The translations under genes were made by a program, and so were the position numbers. From the NCBI RefSeq assembly GCF_014654205.1, contig NZ_BNAW01000019.1:1-64000 (forward strand): a DNA stretch of 64,000 nucleotides. The letters run 5' to 3'. Positions within the stretch are counted from its first letter, which is position 1. Every line of letters begins with the position of its first letter. The DNA is from Amycolatopsis bullii. GTDB taxonomy: Bacteria; Actinomycetota; Actinomycetes; Mycobacteriales; Pseudonocardiaceae. Below the pieces are notes generated by a model, which worked only from the letters and a program-made list of their open reading frames with translations, had not been told where the DNA came from and made no database searches. Positions 54,043 through 62,815 of the stretch are shown piece by piece.

Positions 54043-56784
54043 ATGAATGGTCTCGACCCGCTGTTGCGGGAAGTGCGCGAGCTGATCGACCGCCCGCGCT
54101 GGAGGTGGTCCGAGAAACACCGGGACCTGCGCGGGGAGCAGGCTCTGCCGTTGCTGTGCCTGATCGGCGAGCCGGGGGCCACCGAAGCCGTGACCGAGGC
54201 GCTGGCCGCCCGGCTCAACCCGGATCCGCGTCAGTTCGACCGGGTGCCGTCGCGGCTGATCCCGTCCGCCTCGGTCGACGCCGCCCTGATCACCGTCGAT
54301 GGCGGGGACGGCCGTCCCGTGCTGCCGCTGCTCAACCACCTGGTCAAGAACCTGAGCTCGGACCGGTTCGGGGCGGGCAAGGAGATCCCGTTCCACACCT
54401 TCCGCCTGGTGGACTGGCTGACCCGGCACCGCCAGTCCACGCTCGAACGCAACCAGCAGGCCCCGCTGCGCTCGAAGCTCCTCGAGTGGTACGCCCCGAC
54501 CTCGCCCGATGGCGAAGGCACCGAACTGCTCAGCCGCATGGTGGGCGCAGTGGCGCCGGAAAAGGCGCTCGACCTGACCAGGCTGATGCCGCGGCTGCTG
54601 TCCCGGTTCGGGCGGTGGCTGTGGTTGCGGGGGCTTCGCGGCGGTGAGCCGCGGTGGCTGATGCGGCAGCGGTTCATGGTGCCCAAGCATTCCGCCGATT
54701 TTCTGGGGTTCGCCCGGCGGCTGACCACCGACGCCCGCGAGAACGAGAACCTCGAACAACTGAAGCTGCTCCTGGTCCGCGCTTTTCTGCGGGATCTGCG
54801 CCGGTTCTACGGCACTCGCACCTGGTGGCTGCGCCGGTGGCGGCGCACCGCCTACCTCACCGCCGTCCTCCACGGGATCACCGAGGCCAACGGCGGCTGG
54901 GAGCTCCTGCACCTGATCAACGACGTGCGCAACCAGACCGGCGAGCACGACCCGTTGCTGGTGATCGCGACCGCGACGGACCTCCCGGACAGCCTCGACG
55001 TCAAACCCGGCTCGGTGCGCACGATCAAGGCCGACGTCGCCGACTGGAAGAAATACCTGCCACGGCGACGGCAGCAGTTCCGGCCGGCCGCCCGGTTCCT
55101 CGTCATCCGGCTCGACGGCGAAGACCCGGCGTCCTGGCACGACGCGGACAGCGGCCGGCACTGGGAGCCGAGGAAGATCCCCTGGTTCGCCCGCAAACCG
55201 GCCGTGGTCGCCGCGGTGCTGTTGCTCCTGGCCGGGACGGGCGCGAGCACGATGGCGATGCTGCCGGAACCCGTCCCCGACCCGTGCGGGGTCGCCGGGT
55301 TCCCCGAGGCCGGCGCCGTCCTCATGCCGGAGACCGGGGAATGCGTCGGGGTGAGTGCCGGGGGTTACGTCTTCGGCAGCACGGGCAAGCTGCGCAAGGC
55401 CCAGGAGGCGGTGTTCGAGCAGAACGAGATCGCGGAGCGCCTGCACGACACCAACCCCGACCGCTCGATCGTCACGCTGGTCTATTTCGCCGAACTGACC
55501 CATCCCGACACCCGGGAAGGCACCGACGACGCCGAGGCGGAAGAGGTGACCGGGCTGCTGATCCAGCAGTCGCAGTACAACACGGTGGGCAACTCCACCG
55601 AGGACGCCCTGAACCCGCTGCTGCGGATCGTGGTCGCCAACGGTGGCTACCAGATGCGGCACGCGCGGCGCACGGTCGATCGGTTCATCGCGCCGCTCGC
55701 CGAGCGGGACCCGACGGTGATGGGTGTCGTGGGCGGCGGACGGAGTGTCACCCAGACCGAGAGCGCCATCGGCGCGCTCGGGGCGTTCGGCATTCCCATC
55801 GTGGCCACGACGCTGACCGGGGACTCGTTGCCCGCATTGTCACCGCTGTACTTCCAGATGGTCGCGGGCAACCGCCCGCAGGCGCGGCTGGTCGCCGAGT
55901 ACGCCGCGGCCACCCGGCGGACGGTGACCGTCTACCACCCCGACCTCGTGCAGGAGCCCGACCAGTACCTCGGCACGTTGCACGACCGGTTCGCCGAACT
56001 CGCGCACGGGCAATCGTCGATCCGCTTGCGCCAGTGGCGCACCCCGTCGACGGTGGAGGTCGACTGCCGCGCGGACGACATCGCCTTCTACGCGGGCCGC
56101 GAGACCGGCTTCACCGACTTCCTCAACCACGTCCTCGACGGCTGCCCGGCCACCGGCAAGCCCACCATCATCGGCGACGACGCCGTGACCCGGTTCATCG
56201 CCCAGGGTGAGAGCCGCCGGTCCGACCGGTTCTCCAACGTTTCGCTCGGGTACGTGTCGCTGGCCAACAGGGTCGTGCTCGCCGGCAGTTCCTGCGTCTC
56301 CGAGGGAAAGCCCGCCGCCGTGGGCAGCGACCCGGACGGTCAGCGGCCGCTGACCATCTTCTGCGCCGGGCTGAGAGGGCTGTACTCGCCGCGGGACGAC
56401 CGGCCGGCCGGCTGGCGGGCCTTCGGAGCGGAACTCGCCGCGCACGGCGGTAACCGTCGCTGGACCGGAGAGCGCGTCGGGACCGCCTACGATGCGGCCG
56501 GGATGTACCTGACCGCCGTGAACCGCAACAAGCTCCGTGCGGTCCCCGAGGCGGGCAAGCTCGCCCCGAACCGGGCGACGGTCGCCCAGGAGTTCCGCGA
56601 GTTCGACTGCTCCGACTCGATGAGCGCCGCCTGTTTCAAGGGCGTATCGGGCCGGATCGACTTCCGGGCCGGCCGCGACGGAGCCGGGCGACCGCTGGCC
56701 GTCGTCACCATCGACGACATCACCGCCGTCGACGCCAACCCCGTCTGCACCTTCCGCTTCCAAGACAGCGCGCCCTGCCCTTGA
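54043..56784 (+). CDS. membrane-anchored PBP1-like receptor with cytoplasmic N-domain
   Basis: A 913-aa protein. Residues 1 to about 380 are cytoplasmic, with LLCLIGEPGATEAVTEAL where a Walker A would be (the GK[ST] is absent) and several Trp/Arg-rich helices. One transmembrane helix lies at about 386-407. Residues about 415-913 form an extracellular type 1 periplasmic-binding fold: AGGYVFGSTGKLRKAQEAV, LTGLLIQQ-like strands, TVMGVVGGGRSVTQTESAI, IVATTLTGDSLPALSPLYF, RTVTVYHPDLVQEPDQYLG. It is not a lipoprotein and no permease is nearby, so it looks like a sensor. ATG follows GGAGGGGCGGAAC. Confidence 0.7.
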   Translation: MNGLDPLLREVRELIDRPRWRWSEKHRDLRGEQALPLLCLIGEPGATEAVTEALAARLNPDPRQFDRVPSRLIPSASVDAALITVDGGDGRPVLPLLNHLVKNLSSDRFGAGKEIPFHTFRLVDWLTRHRQSTLERNQQAPLRSKLLEWYAPTSPDGEGTELLSRMVGAVAPEKALDLTRLMPRLLSRFGRWLWLRGLRGGEPRWLMRQRFMVPKHSADFLGFARRLTTDARENENLEQLKLLLVRAFLRDLRRFYGTRTWWLRRWRRTAYLTAVLHGITEANGGWELLHLINDVRNQTGEHDPLLVIATATDLPDSLDVKPGSVRTIKADVADWKKYLPRRRQQFRPAARFLVIRLDGEDPASWHDADSGRHWEPRKIPWFARKPAVVAAVLLLLAGTGASTMAMLPEPVPDPCGVAGFPEAGAVLMPETGECVGVSAGGYVFGSTGKLRKAQEAVFEQNEIAERLHDTNPDRSIVTLVYFAELTHPDTREGTDDAEAEEVTGLLIQQSQYNTVGNSTEDALNPLLRIVVANGGYQMRHARRTVDRFIAPLAERDPTVMGVVGGGRSVTQTESAIGALGAFGIPIVATTLTGDSLPALSPLYFQMVAGNRPQARLVAEYAAATRRTVTVYHPDLVQEPDQYLGTLHDRFAELAHGQSSIRLRQWRTPSTVEVDCRADDIAFYAGRETGFTDFLNHVLDGCPATGKPTIIGDDAVTRFIAQGESRRSDRFSNVSLGYVSLANRVVLAGSSCVSEGKPAAVGSDPDGQRPLTIFCAGLRGLYSPRDDRPAGWRAFGAELAAHGGNRRWTGERVGTAYDAAGMYLTAVNRNKLRAVPEAGKLAPNRATVAQEFREFDCSDSMSAACFKGVSGRIDFRAGRDGAGRPLAVVTIDDITAVDANPVCTFRFQDSAPCP

Positions 56785-56797
56785 GCGCGTCCGCAGC

Positions 56798-57405
56798 TCA
56801 GTTCGCTGTGGTCAGCGCGTCCTGGAGCAGGGCCAGCGCCTGCCTCGCGACGACGTTGAACAGGCCCATGGTCGTGTCCGGCCGGGCGAACACGACCAGC
56901 AGGACGGGACCCTGCACGGGGAAGACGCAGATGCGGCCGAGCGAGCCCTGGAACATCGCGCCGCGGGCCTCGCCGAGGCCGGCCTACCCGATGAACCTCG
57001 TAGCGAGCCCGATCGCGGCGGCCATGGCCGCCACGCTGTCGTCTTCGATCTCCTGGGTGTCGCTGGCCAGCAGCAGGCCGGTGATGTTGACCCGGTCGAC
57101 CTCGCCGCGGATCGCTTCCAGGGCCTGGGCCGCCGCCCGGGCGTCGGGGTAGGACCGCGGGACGTCCTGCGGGGGCGGGAAGTGCTGCGCCGCGCCCTGC
57201 CTGCGGGTCGGCAGGGGAGTCGGCGCGGAGATCACCCGGAGCTTGGAGCGGACGACTTCGGTGTTGCCGGCGGCTGCCGTGTCGAGGTCCAGCCAGTCGC
57301 CGCCGCCCAGCGTCCCGAGCGCCATCCCGCTTTCGTAGTCGACGAGGGCGGCGCCCACAGGCCGGAGATGGAATGGGCTTCCTTCAACGCGGTTTCGATG
57401 TTCAT
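56798..57405 (-). pseudogene. broken roadblock/LC7-type gene
   Basis: Starting at ATG 57405 (MNIETALKEAHSIS), the reading must shift frame near 57350 to continue as VGAALVDYESGMALGTLGG and AAAGNTEVVRSKLRVI. It then runs through VNITGLLLASDTQEIEDDSV to an in-frame TAG at 56984-56986, after which the same frame continues AGLGEARGAMFQGSLGRICVF and TTMGLFNVVARQALALLQDAL to a stop at 56798. The two halves resemble two small roadblock-type proteins (MglB-like GTPase partners), as if fused by deletion. A frameshift plus a nonsense codon makes this a pseudogene unless sequencing errors explain both. Confidence 0.65.
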
Positions 57406-57437
57406 GTGGCTCGCCTTCTCCTCGGCCCCCACGGACC

Positions 57438-57519
57438 CCAGTGGTCAGGGTGATCACTGGTCTGTTCGCGCTATCAGGGCACCCTGAGTAACCGTCTTGG
57501 ATTTAGCTCAGGCTAAATC
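57438..57519. promoter_or_regulatory. two inverted repeats in the roadblock/AKR promoter region
   Basis: CCAGTGGTCA/TGATCACTGG (57438-57460, one mismatch, 3-bp centre) lies near the broken roadblock gene. GATTTAGC-TCAG-GCTAAATC (57500-57519, perfect 8-bp arms) lies 37 bp before the aldo-keto reductase ATG. Both are operator-like; the second is markedly AT-rich for this genome. Confidence 0.55.
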
Positions 57520-57556
57520 TCTGGTGGGTGACGACGGCGGCGGCGAAGCTTCCGGC

Positions 57557-58378
57557 ATGACCTCGACGTACACCTTCGAAGACGGCCTTTCCGTGCACCG
57601 CTTGGGTTTCGGAGCCATGCGGCTGACCGAGTGGGACCACGTGAAGGACGGCGCCCAGGCCGTCGCACGCCGCGCCACCGAGCTCGGCGTGACGTCCTTC
57701 GACACCGCCGACGCCTACGACCTGGGCCTGAACGAGGAGCTGCTCGCCGACGCACTCCACCCGTACCCCGGCCTGCTCGTCGCGACGAAGTGCGGGCACG
57801 CGCGCCCGAGCCGCGGCGAGTGGGTCCCGCTGGGCCGTCCCGAATACCTGCGGCAGCAGGCGGAACTTTCGCTGCGGCGCCTGCGTGTCGACCGCCTCGA
57901 GCTGCTGCAGCTGCACCGGATCGACCCGCAGGTGCCGCTCGCCGACCAGATCGGCGCGCTCGCCCGGCTGCGCGACGAGGGCAAGGTCGCGCGGATCGGA
58001 CTGTCCGAAGTGACCGTTGCGCAGCTGGCCGAGGCGCGGGCCATCGCGCCGATCGCGAGCGTCCAGAACCGCTACCACCTGACCGATCGCGCGTCCGACG
58101 ACGTGCTCGGCCACTGCGAGCGCGAGGGGATCGCGTTCGTCCCCTGGCTCCCGATCGCCAACGGTCGCCACACGACGGCGGGCGGCGTGCTCGCCGAGGT
58201 CGCGGCCGGCGTCGGCGCGACCCCGGCTCAGGTGTCCCTCGCCTGGCTGCTGCGCCGGTCGCCGGTCGTCATCCCGATTCCGGGGACGTCGTCGATCGCG
58301 CACCTGGAGGAAAACTGCGCCGCTGCGGAAATTGTGCTCTCCGATGCCGATTTCGAGCGGTTGAACGCGCTCGGGTGA
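57557..58378 (+). CDS. aldo/keto reductase
   Basis: A 273-aa (beta/alpha)8 oxidoreductase. Catalytic Asp and Tyr are in SFDTADAYDLGLNEELLADAL, Lys in LLVATKCGHARP and His in LELLQLHRIDPQ; NADPH-site segments are SPVVIPIPGTSSIAHLEEN. It reduces an aldehyde or ketone with NADPH; the substrate is unknown. ATG at 57557 is preferred; GTG at 57524 in frame is possible and neither has a clear ribosome site. The inverted repeat upstream suggests dedicated regulation. Confidence 0.88.
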   Translation: MTSTYTFEDGLSVHRLGFGAMRLTEWDHVKDGAQAVARRATELGVTSFDTADAYDLGLNEELLADALHPYPGLLVATKCGHARPSRGEWVPLGRPEYLRQQAELSLRRLRVDRLELLQLHRIDPQVPLADQIGALARLRDEGKVARIGLSEVTVAQLAEARAIAPIASVQNRYHLTDRASDDVLGHCEREGIAFVPWLPIANGRHTTAGGVLAEVAAGVGATPAQVSLAWLLRRSPVVIPIPGTSSIAHLEENCAAAEIVLSDADFERLNALG

Positions 58379-58387
58379 GCCGGCGCT

Positions 58388-58885
58388 TCAGGCGCGTGCG
58401 AACGAAAGCGTCTCGCCCTCGACACCCCGCAGCCACAGGTCCTGCGCGGCCGCCGCCATCTCGGCCAGGCCCTCCTCGATGGTGGCGAACACGTTGCCGG
58501 GCACCCAGCCCGCGTCGCCGTTGATCAGCAGGTTGTTGCGGCCGTAGAAGATCGCCAGGTCGGTGGCGCCCTGGTCGCTGTGCGCCTCGCTGCCTTCGTC
58601 GTAGCCGTACGCCGGGTTGCCGATTTCCCAGGCCTCGAAGCCGAAGTACACGACGTCGCCGGGGATCGGCGTGATCGTCGGGTTCTCCCGGCCCGGCTTG
58701 GGTTCCGCGAACGGTGGCACGAGCGTGTAGACCTCGTTGCGCGCGTACTTCGCGTGGTAGGCGGATCCGCTCTGCGGCAACGCGTCCCAGACCGCCTTGC
58801 AGGTCCGCGGCGCCTCGTCGTCGAGCAGCCGGGCGCGGCAGGAGACCCCGCGCTTGTCGAGGGTGATCGTGATGTACCGCGCCAT
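58388..58885 (-). CDS. DUF3830 (cyclophilin-like) protein
   Basis: A 165-aa protein of the DUF3830 family: ITLDKRGVSCRARLLDDEAP, TCKAVWDALPQSGSAYHAKY, ARNEVYTLVPPF and ITPIPGDVVYFGFEAWEIG. The fold is cyclophilin-like. DUF3830 genes often lie beside amino-acid or amide catabolic genes in actinobacteria. ATG at 58885 lies 2 bp after the stop of the aminotransferase, so they form an operon. Biochemical function unknown. Confidence 0.82.
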   Translation of the reverse strand: MARYITITLDKRGVSCRARLLDDEAPRTCKAVWDALPQSGSAYHAKYARNEVYTLVPPFAEPKPGRENPTITPIPGDVVYFGFEAWEIGNPAYGYDEGSEAHSDQGATDLAIFYGRNNLLINGDAGWVPGNVFATIEEGLAEMAAAAQDLWLRGVEGETLSFARA

Positions 58886-58887
58886 GT

Positions 58888-60144
58888 TCAGCTCCCCGTG
58901 ACCGAAGCGACGACGTCGCCCCAGATCCGCAGCGCGTCGTCGACCTGCTCGGCGGTGACGACCAGCGGCGGCACCATCCGGACGACGTTCATGTACGGCC
59001 CGCAGGTGAGCAGCAGCAGCCCGTTCTTCGACGCGGCCTGCTGCGCGGCCTGCGCGGTGGCCGTGTCCGGCTCGCCGTCGGCGGTGGTGAACTCCGAGCC
59101 GACCAGCAGTCCGAGCCCGCGCACCTCGCCGATCGACGGCGTCTTGTCCGCGATCACCCGGGCGCCTTCGAGCAGCTGGCGGCCGCGCTCGGCGGCGTTC
59201 TCGACCAGGTTCTCCTGCTGGATGACCTCCAGTGTCGCGATCGCCGCGGCGCACGAAACGGCGTTCCCGCCGTACGTCCCGCCCTGCGAGCCCGGGAACG
59301 CCTTCGCCATCAGCTCCTGCGAAGCGGCGATGCCGGACAGCGGGAAGCCGCTCGCCAGGCCCTTCGCGATGAGGACGATGTCGGGGGAGACGTCGAAGTG
59401 GTCGTGGCCCCAGAACTTCCCGGTGCGGCCGAAGCCGGTCTGGATCTCGTCGACGACCAGCAGGATGCCGTGCCGGTCCGCACGCTCGCGCAGCCCGGCC
59501 ATGAACTCGCTGTTCGCCGGGACGTACCCGCCTTCGCCCAGTACGGGCTCGACGAACATCGCGGCGGTCTCGTTCGGCGCGCTGACCGTCTGGAAGAGGT
59601 AGTCGAGCTCGCGCAGCGCGAACTTCGTCGCCGTCCGCTCGTCCCAGCCGTAGTGGTAGGCGTACGGGAACGGGGCCACGTGCACGCCGGCCATCAGCGG
59701 GCCGATACCCGCGCTGAACCGCGTCCCGGACGTCGTCATGGACGCGGCGGCGACCGTCCGGCCGTGGAAGCCGCCCTGGAAGACGATGACGTTCGGGCGT
59801 TGGGTCGCCTGTCGCGAAAGCCGCAACGCCGCTTCGACCGCTTCGCTGCCCGAGTTCGCGTAGAAGAGCGAGTCGAGCCCGCTCGGCAGCACGCCGCCGA
59901 GGCGTTCGGTCAGCTCGAGGAGCGGCTTGTGCATGACCGTCGTGTACTGGCCGTGGACGAGCTTGCCGATCTGCTCCTGCGCGGCCCGCACCACGTGGGG
60001 GTGGCAGTGCCCGGTGCTCGTGACGCCGATGCCGGCGGTGAAGTCGAGGTGGCGTTTGCCCTCGACGTCGTAGAGGTAAACCCCTTCACCGTGGTCGACC
60101 ACGACGGGCGTTGCCTGCTTGAGCAGCGGAGAGAGCTGGGCCAC
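58888..60144 (-). CDS. class III aminotransferase (4-aminobutyrate/omega-amino acid type)
   Basis: A 418-aa PLP aminotransferase. Seen: LDFTAGIGVTSTGHCHPHVV, FYANSGSEAVEAALRLSRQ, FQGGFHGRTVAAASMT, LLVVDEIQTGFGRTGKFW and the PLP lysine in LIAKGLASGFPLSGI (K261). GTG at 60144 is chosen because GAGGAG lies 6 nt upstream. The upstream ATG (60201) would put a 12-bp operator inside the gene. With the semialdehyde dehydrogenase transcribed divergently, it fits GabT-like conversion of 4-aminobutyrate or another omega-amino acid to the semialdehyde. Confidence 0.87.
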   Translation of the reverse strand: MAQLSPLLKQATPVVVDHGEGVYLYDVEGKRHLDFTAGIGVTSTGHCHPHVVRAAQEQIGKLVHGQYTTVMHKPLLELTERLGGVLPSGLDSLFYANSGSEAVEAALRLSRQATQRPNVIVFQGGFHGRTVAAASMTTSGTRFSAGIGPLMAGVHVAPFPYAYHYGWDERTATKFALRELDYLFQTVSAPNETAAMFVEPVLGEGGYVPANSEFMAGLRERADRHGILLVVDEIQTGFGRTGKFWGHDHFDVSPDIVLIAKGLASGFPLSGIAASQELMAKAFPGSQGGTYGGNAVSCAAAIATLEVIQQENLVENAAERGRQLLEGARVIADKTPSIGEVRGLGLLVGSEFTTADGEPDTATAQAAQQAASKNGLLLLTCGPYMNVVRMVPPLVVTAEQVDDALRIWGDVVASVTGS

Positions 60145-60178
60145 AGCGTGCTCCTCGATCGGTTCGAGCGGGTTGTCG

Positions 60179-60190
60179 ATTGTTGACAAT
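60179..60190. promoter_or_regulatory. GntR/FadR-type operator ATTGT-TG-ACAAT
   Basis: A perfect 5+2+5 inverted repeat in the divergent promoter between the aminotransferase and dehydrogenase operons. The TTGT-NN-ACAA form is typical of FCD-domain GntR regulators, and one is encoded at 63573-64000. Confidence 0.7.
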
Positions 60191-60235
60191 ATCCATAGCA
60201 TGGCCCTCGGGACAACACGTGAGGAGCAAGTCGGG

Positions 60236-61699
60236 ATGAGCGCGAGCACCGAGTCCGGCGTCGTCGAGGCGGTCGGCAAGGAACTGTTCATCGGCGGCAA
60301 GTGGGTGGCCGCCCAGGACGGGAAGACGTTCCCGGTGGTCGACCCGGCCACCGGCAAGGAACTCTGCCACGTCGCCGACGCCTCGCCGTCGGACGGCGTG
60401 GCGGCGCTGGACGCGGCCGTGGCGGCGCAGGCGGACTTCGCGAAGATGGCGCCCCGCGAGCGCGGCGAGATCCTGCGCCGCGCCTACGAACTGCTGATGC
60501 AGCGCCAGGACGAGCTGGCGTTGCTGATGACCCTGGAGATGGGCAAGCCGCTCGCCGAGTCGAAGGGCGAGATCGCCTACGCCGCCGAGTTCTTCCGCTG
60601 GTTCGCCGAGGAGGCCGTCCGCATCGACGGCGGCTACGCGACCGCTCCGAACGGCGCGGGCCGGTTCCTCATCACCAAGCAGCCGGTCGGGCCGACGCTG
60701 CTGATCACGCCGTGGAACTTCCCGATGGCGATGGGCACGCGCAAGATCGGCCCGGCGATCGCCGCGGGCTGCACGTCGGTGATCAAGCCCGCCGCGCAGA
60801 CGCCGTTGTCGATGCTCGCGCTGGCCGGCATCCTCGCCGAGGCGGGCCTGCCCGAAGGCGTGCTCAACGTCGTCACGACCAGCGACTCCGGCGGCGTGAT
60901 GGAGCCGCTGATCCGCGACGGGCGTGCCCGCAAGCTTTCCTTCACCGGCTCCACCGGGGTCGGCCGCAAGCTGCTGGAGCAGTGCGCCGACAAGATCCTG
61001 CGGACGTCGATGGAGCTGGGCGGCAACGCGCCGTTCCTGGTCTTCGACGACGCGGACATGGACGCCGCCATCGACGGCGCGATGCAGGCGAAGATGCGCA
61101 ACATCGGCGAGGCGTGCACCGCGGCGAACCGGTTCTACGTGCAGCGCGGCGTCGTCGACGAATTCGCGCGGCGGCTGACCGAGCGCATGCAGGCGCTGCC
61201 GATGGGCCGCGGTACCGAGAAGGACGTCGTGGTCGGCCCGCTGATCGACGACAAGGCCGTCGAGAAGGTGACGGAGCTGGTCAAGGACGCCACCGACCGC
61301 GGTGCCCGCGTCCTCACCGGCGGTTCGGGCGTCGACGGGCCGGGTCACTTCTACCAGGCCACGGTGCTCACCGACGTGCCGCAGGAAGCGCGCCTGACGC
61401 ACGAGGAGATCTTCGGGCCGGTCGCCCCGATCACGCCGTTCGACACCGAGGAAGAGGCGGTGGCGAAGGCGAACGACACCGAGTTCGGGCTCGTTTCCTA
61501 CGTCTTCACCAGCGATCTCAAGCGTGCGCTGCGGGTCTCGGAAGCCCTGGAAGCCGGCATGATCGGGCTCAACCAGGGCATCGTCTCGAACCCGGCGGCG
61601 CCGTTCGGCGGGATCAAGCAGTCCGGGCTCGGCCGCGAGGGCGGCTCGGTCGGCATCGACGAGTTCCTGGAGACCAAGTACATCGCGGTGGCCCTGTGA
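60236..61699 (+). CDS. gabD: NAD(P)-dependent succinate-semialdehyde-type dehydrogenase
   Basis: A 487-aa aldehyde dehydrogenase. NAD-binding and active-site blocks are LLITPWNFPMAMGTRKIGPA, KLSFTGSTGVGRKLLEQ, the general base in MELGGNAPFLVFDDAD and nucleophile Cys294 in NIGEACTAANRFYV. It is closest in pattern to succinate-semialdehyde dehydrogenases (the AC-TAANR context). It would oxidise the semialdehyde made by the divergent aminotransferase to a dicarboxylate. ATG at 60236 follows GAGGAG. It overlaps the tartrate-dehydrogenase-like gene by 4 bp. Confidence 0.85.
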   Translation: MSASTESGVVEAVGKELFIGGKWVAAQDGKTFPVVDPATGKELCHVADASPSDGVAALDAAVAAQADFAKMAPRERGEILRRAYELLMQRQDELALLMTLEMGKPLAESKGEIAYAAEFFRWFAEEAVRIDGGYATAPNGAGRFLITKQPVGPTLLITPWNFPMAMGTRKIGPAIAAGCTSVIKPAAQTPLSMLALAGILAEAGLPEGVLNVVTTSDSGGVMEPLIRDGRARKLSFTGSTGVGRKLLEQCADKILRTSMELGGNAPFLVFDDADMDAAIDGAMQAKMRNIGEACTAANRFYVQRGVVDEFARRLTERMQALPMGRGTEKDVVVGPLIDDKAVEKVTELVKDATDRGARVLTGGSGVDGPGHFYQATVLTDVPQEARLTHEEIFGPVAPITPFDTEEEAVAKANDTEFGLVSYVFTSDLKRALRVSEALEAGMIGLNQGIVSNPAAPFGGIKQSGLGREGGSVGIDEFLETKYIAVAL

Positions 61700-62754
61700 C
61701 GGCCTACCGCCTGGCGAGCATCCCCGGCGACGGGATCGGGGTGGACGTCACGGTCGAGGCCCGCAAGGTCCTCGACCGTTCCGCCGAGCTGTTCGGGTTT
61801 TCGCTGGCGTGGACGGAGTTCGATTGGAGCTGCGAGCGGTACGCGCGGCTCGGGTCGATGATGCCGGACGACGGGGTTTCGCAGCTGTCGGCGTTCGACG
61901 GGATCCTGCTCGGTGCGGTCGGCTTCCCCGGCGTCCCGGACCACGTCTCGCTGTGGGGCCTGCTGATCCCGCTGCGGCGGGCGTTCCAGCAGTACGTCAA
62001 CCTGCGGCCGGTGCGGCTGCTGCCGGGGACGACGTCCGTGCTGGCCGGGCGGAAGGCCGAGGAGCTGGAGCTGGTCATCGTCCGGGAGAACTCCGAAGGG
62101 GAGTATTCGGCGATCGGCGGGCGGCACAACGCCGGCCGGCCCGACGAATTCGTGCTGCAGGAGTCGGTTTTCACGCGGGTCGGCGTCACGCGGATCATCC
62201 GGTACGCGTTCGAACTGGCCCGGACGCGGTCTTCCCGCGTCTGCTCGGCGACGAAGTCCAACGGGCTGATCCACTCGATGCCGTTCTGGGACGAGATCTT
62301 CGCCGAGGTGGCGGCGGAGTTCCCGGATGTCCGCAGTGAACAGATGCACGTGGACGCGCTGGCCGCGCGGATGGTGCAGGCGCCGGACCGGCTCGACATC
62401 GTGGTGGCGTCGAACCTCTTCGGCGACATCCTGAGCGATCTCGCGGCCGCGATCACCGGCGGGCTCGGGATGGCGCCGTCCGGCAACATCAACCCATCGG
62501 GTGAATTCCCGTCGATGTTCGAGGCGGTCCACGGGAGCGCACCGGACATCGCGGGGCAGGGCATCGCCAACCCCGTGGCGCAGATCCTGGCGGCGGCGAT
62601 GCTGGTCGAACACCTGGGCGAAACCGTTGCCGCACAAGCGATCCGCGCCGCGGTGGACCGGGTGCTCGACGAGGGCCGCGTGCGCACGCCGGACCTCGGC
62701 GGCACGGATACCACAGAACGGCTCGGCACGGCGGTGGCCGAAGCGCTGGGCTGA
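61696..62754 (+). CDS. tartrate/D-malate dehydrogenase (isopropylmalate-dehydrogenase family)
   Basis: A 352-aa beta-decarboxylating dehydrogenase. Seen: RLASIPGDGIGVDVTVEA, VPDHVSLWGLLIPLRRAFQQYVN (the SLWGLL-I-R pattern of tartrate/D-malate enzymes rather than LeuB), VRENSEGEYSAIGGR and SNLFGDILSDLAAAITGGLG (metal aspartates). It oxidises a 2-hydroxy dicarboxylate such as tartrate or D-malate with NAD. GTG at 61696 overlaps the dehydrogenase stop. Co-transcription with a semialdehyde dehydrogenase hints that the pathway feeds a C4 dicarboxylate. Confidence 0.88.
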   Translation: MTAYRLASIPGDGIGVDVTVEARKVLDRSAELFGFSLAWTEFDWSCERYARLGSMMPDDGVSQLSAFDGILLGAVGFPGVPDHVSLWGLLIPLRRAFQQYVNLRPVRLLPGTTSVLAGRKAEELELVIVRENSEGEYSAIGGRHNAGRPDEFVLQESVFTRVGVTRIIRYAFELARTRSSRVCSATKSNGLIHSMPFWDEIFAEVAAEFPDVRSEQMHVDALAARMVQAPDRLDIVVASNLFGDILSDLAAAITGGLGMAPSGNINPSGEFPSMFEAVHGSAPDIAGQGIANPVAQILAAAMLVEHLGETVAAQAIRAAVDRVLDEGRVRTPDLGGTDTTERLGTAVAEALG

Positions 62755-62815
62755 GTTTTTGTCGGTGCCCTCCGGCACGGTGGACCACGAGCCCACCGAG
62801 GGGGAGGAGACACCG

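Noticed and set aside
60144..60201. ATG at 60201 as the aminotransferase start
   Set aside because: It would place the 12-bp GntR-type operator within the coding sequence and lacks a ribosome site; GTG at 60144 has GAGGAG 6 nt upstream.
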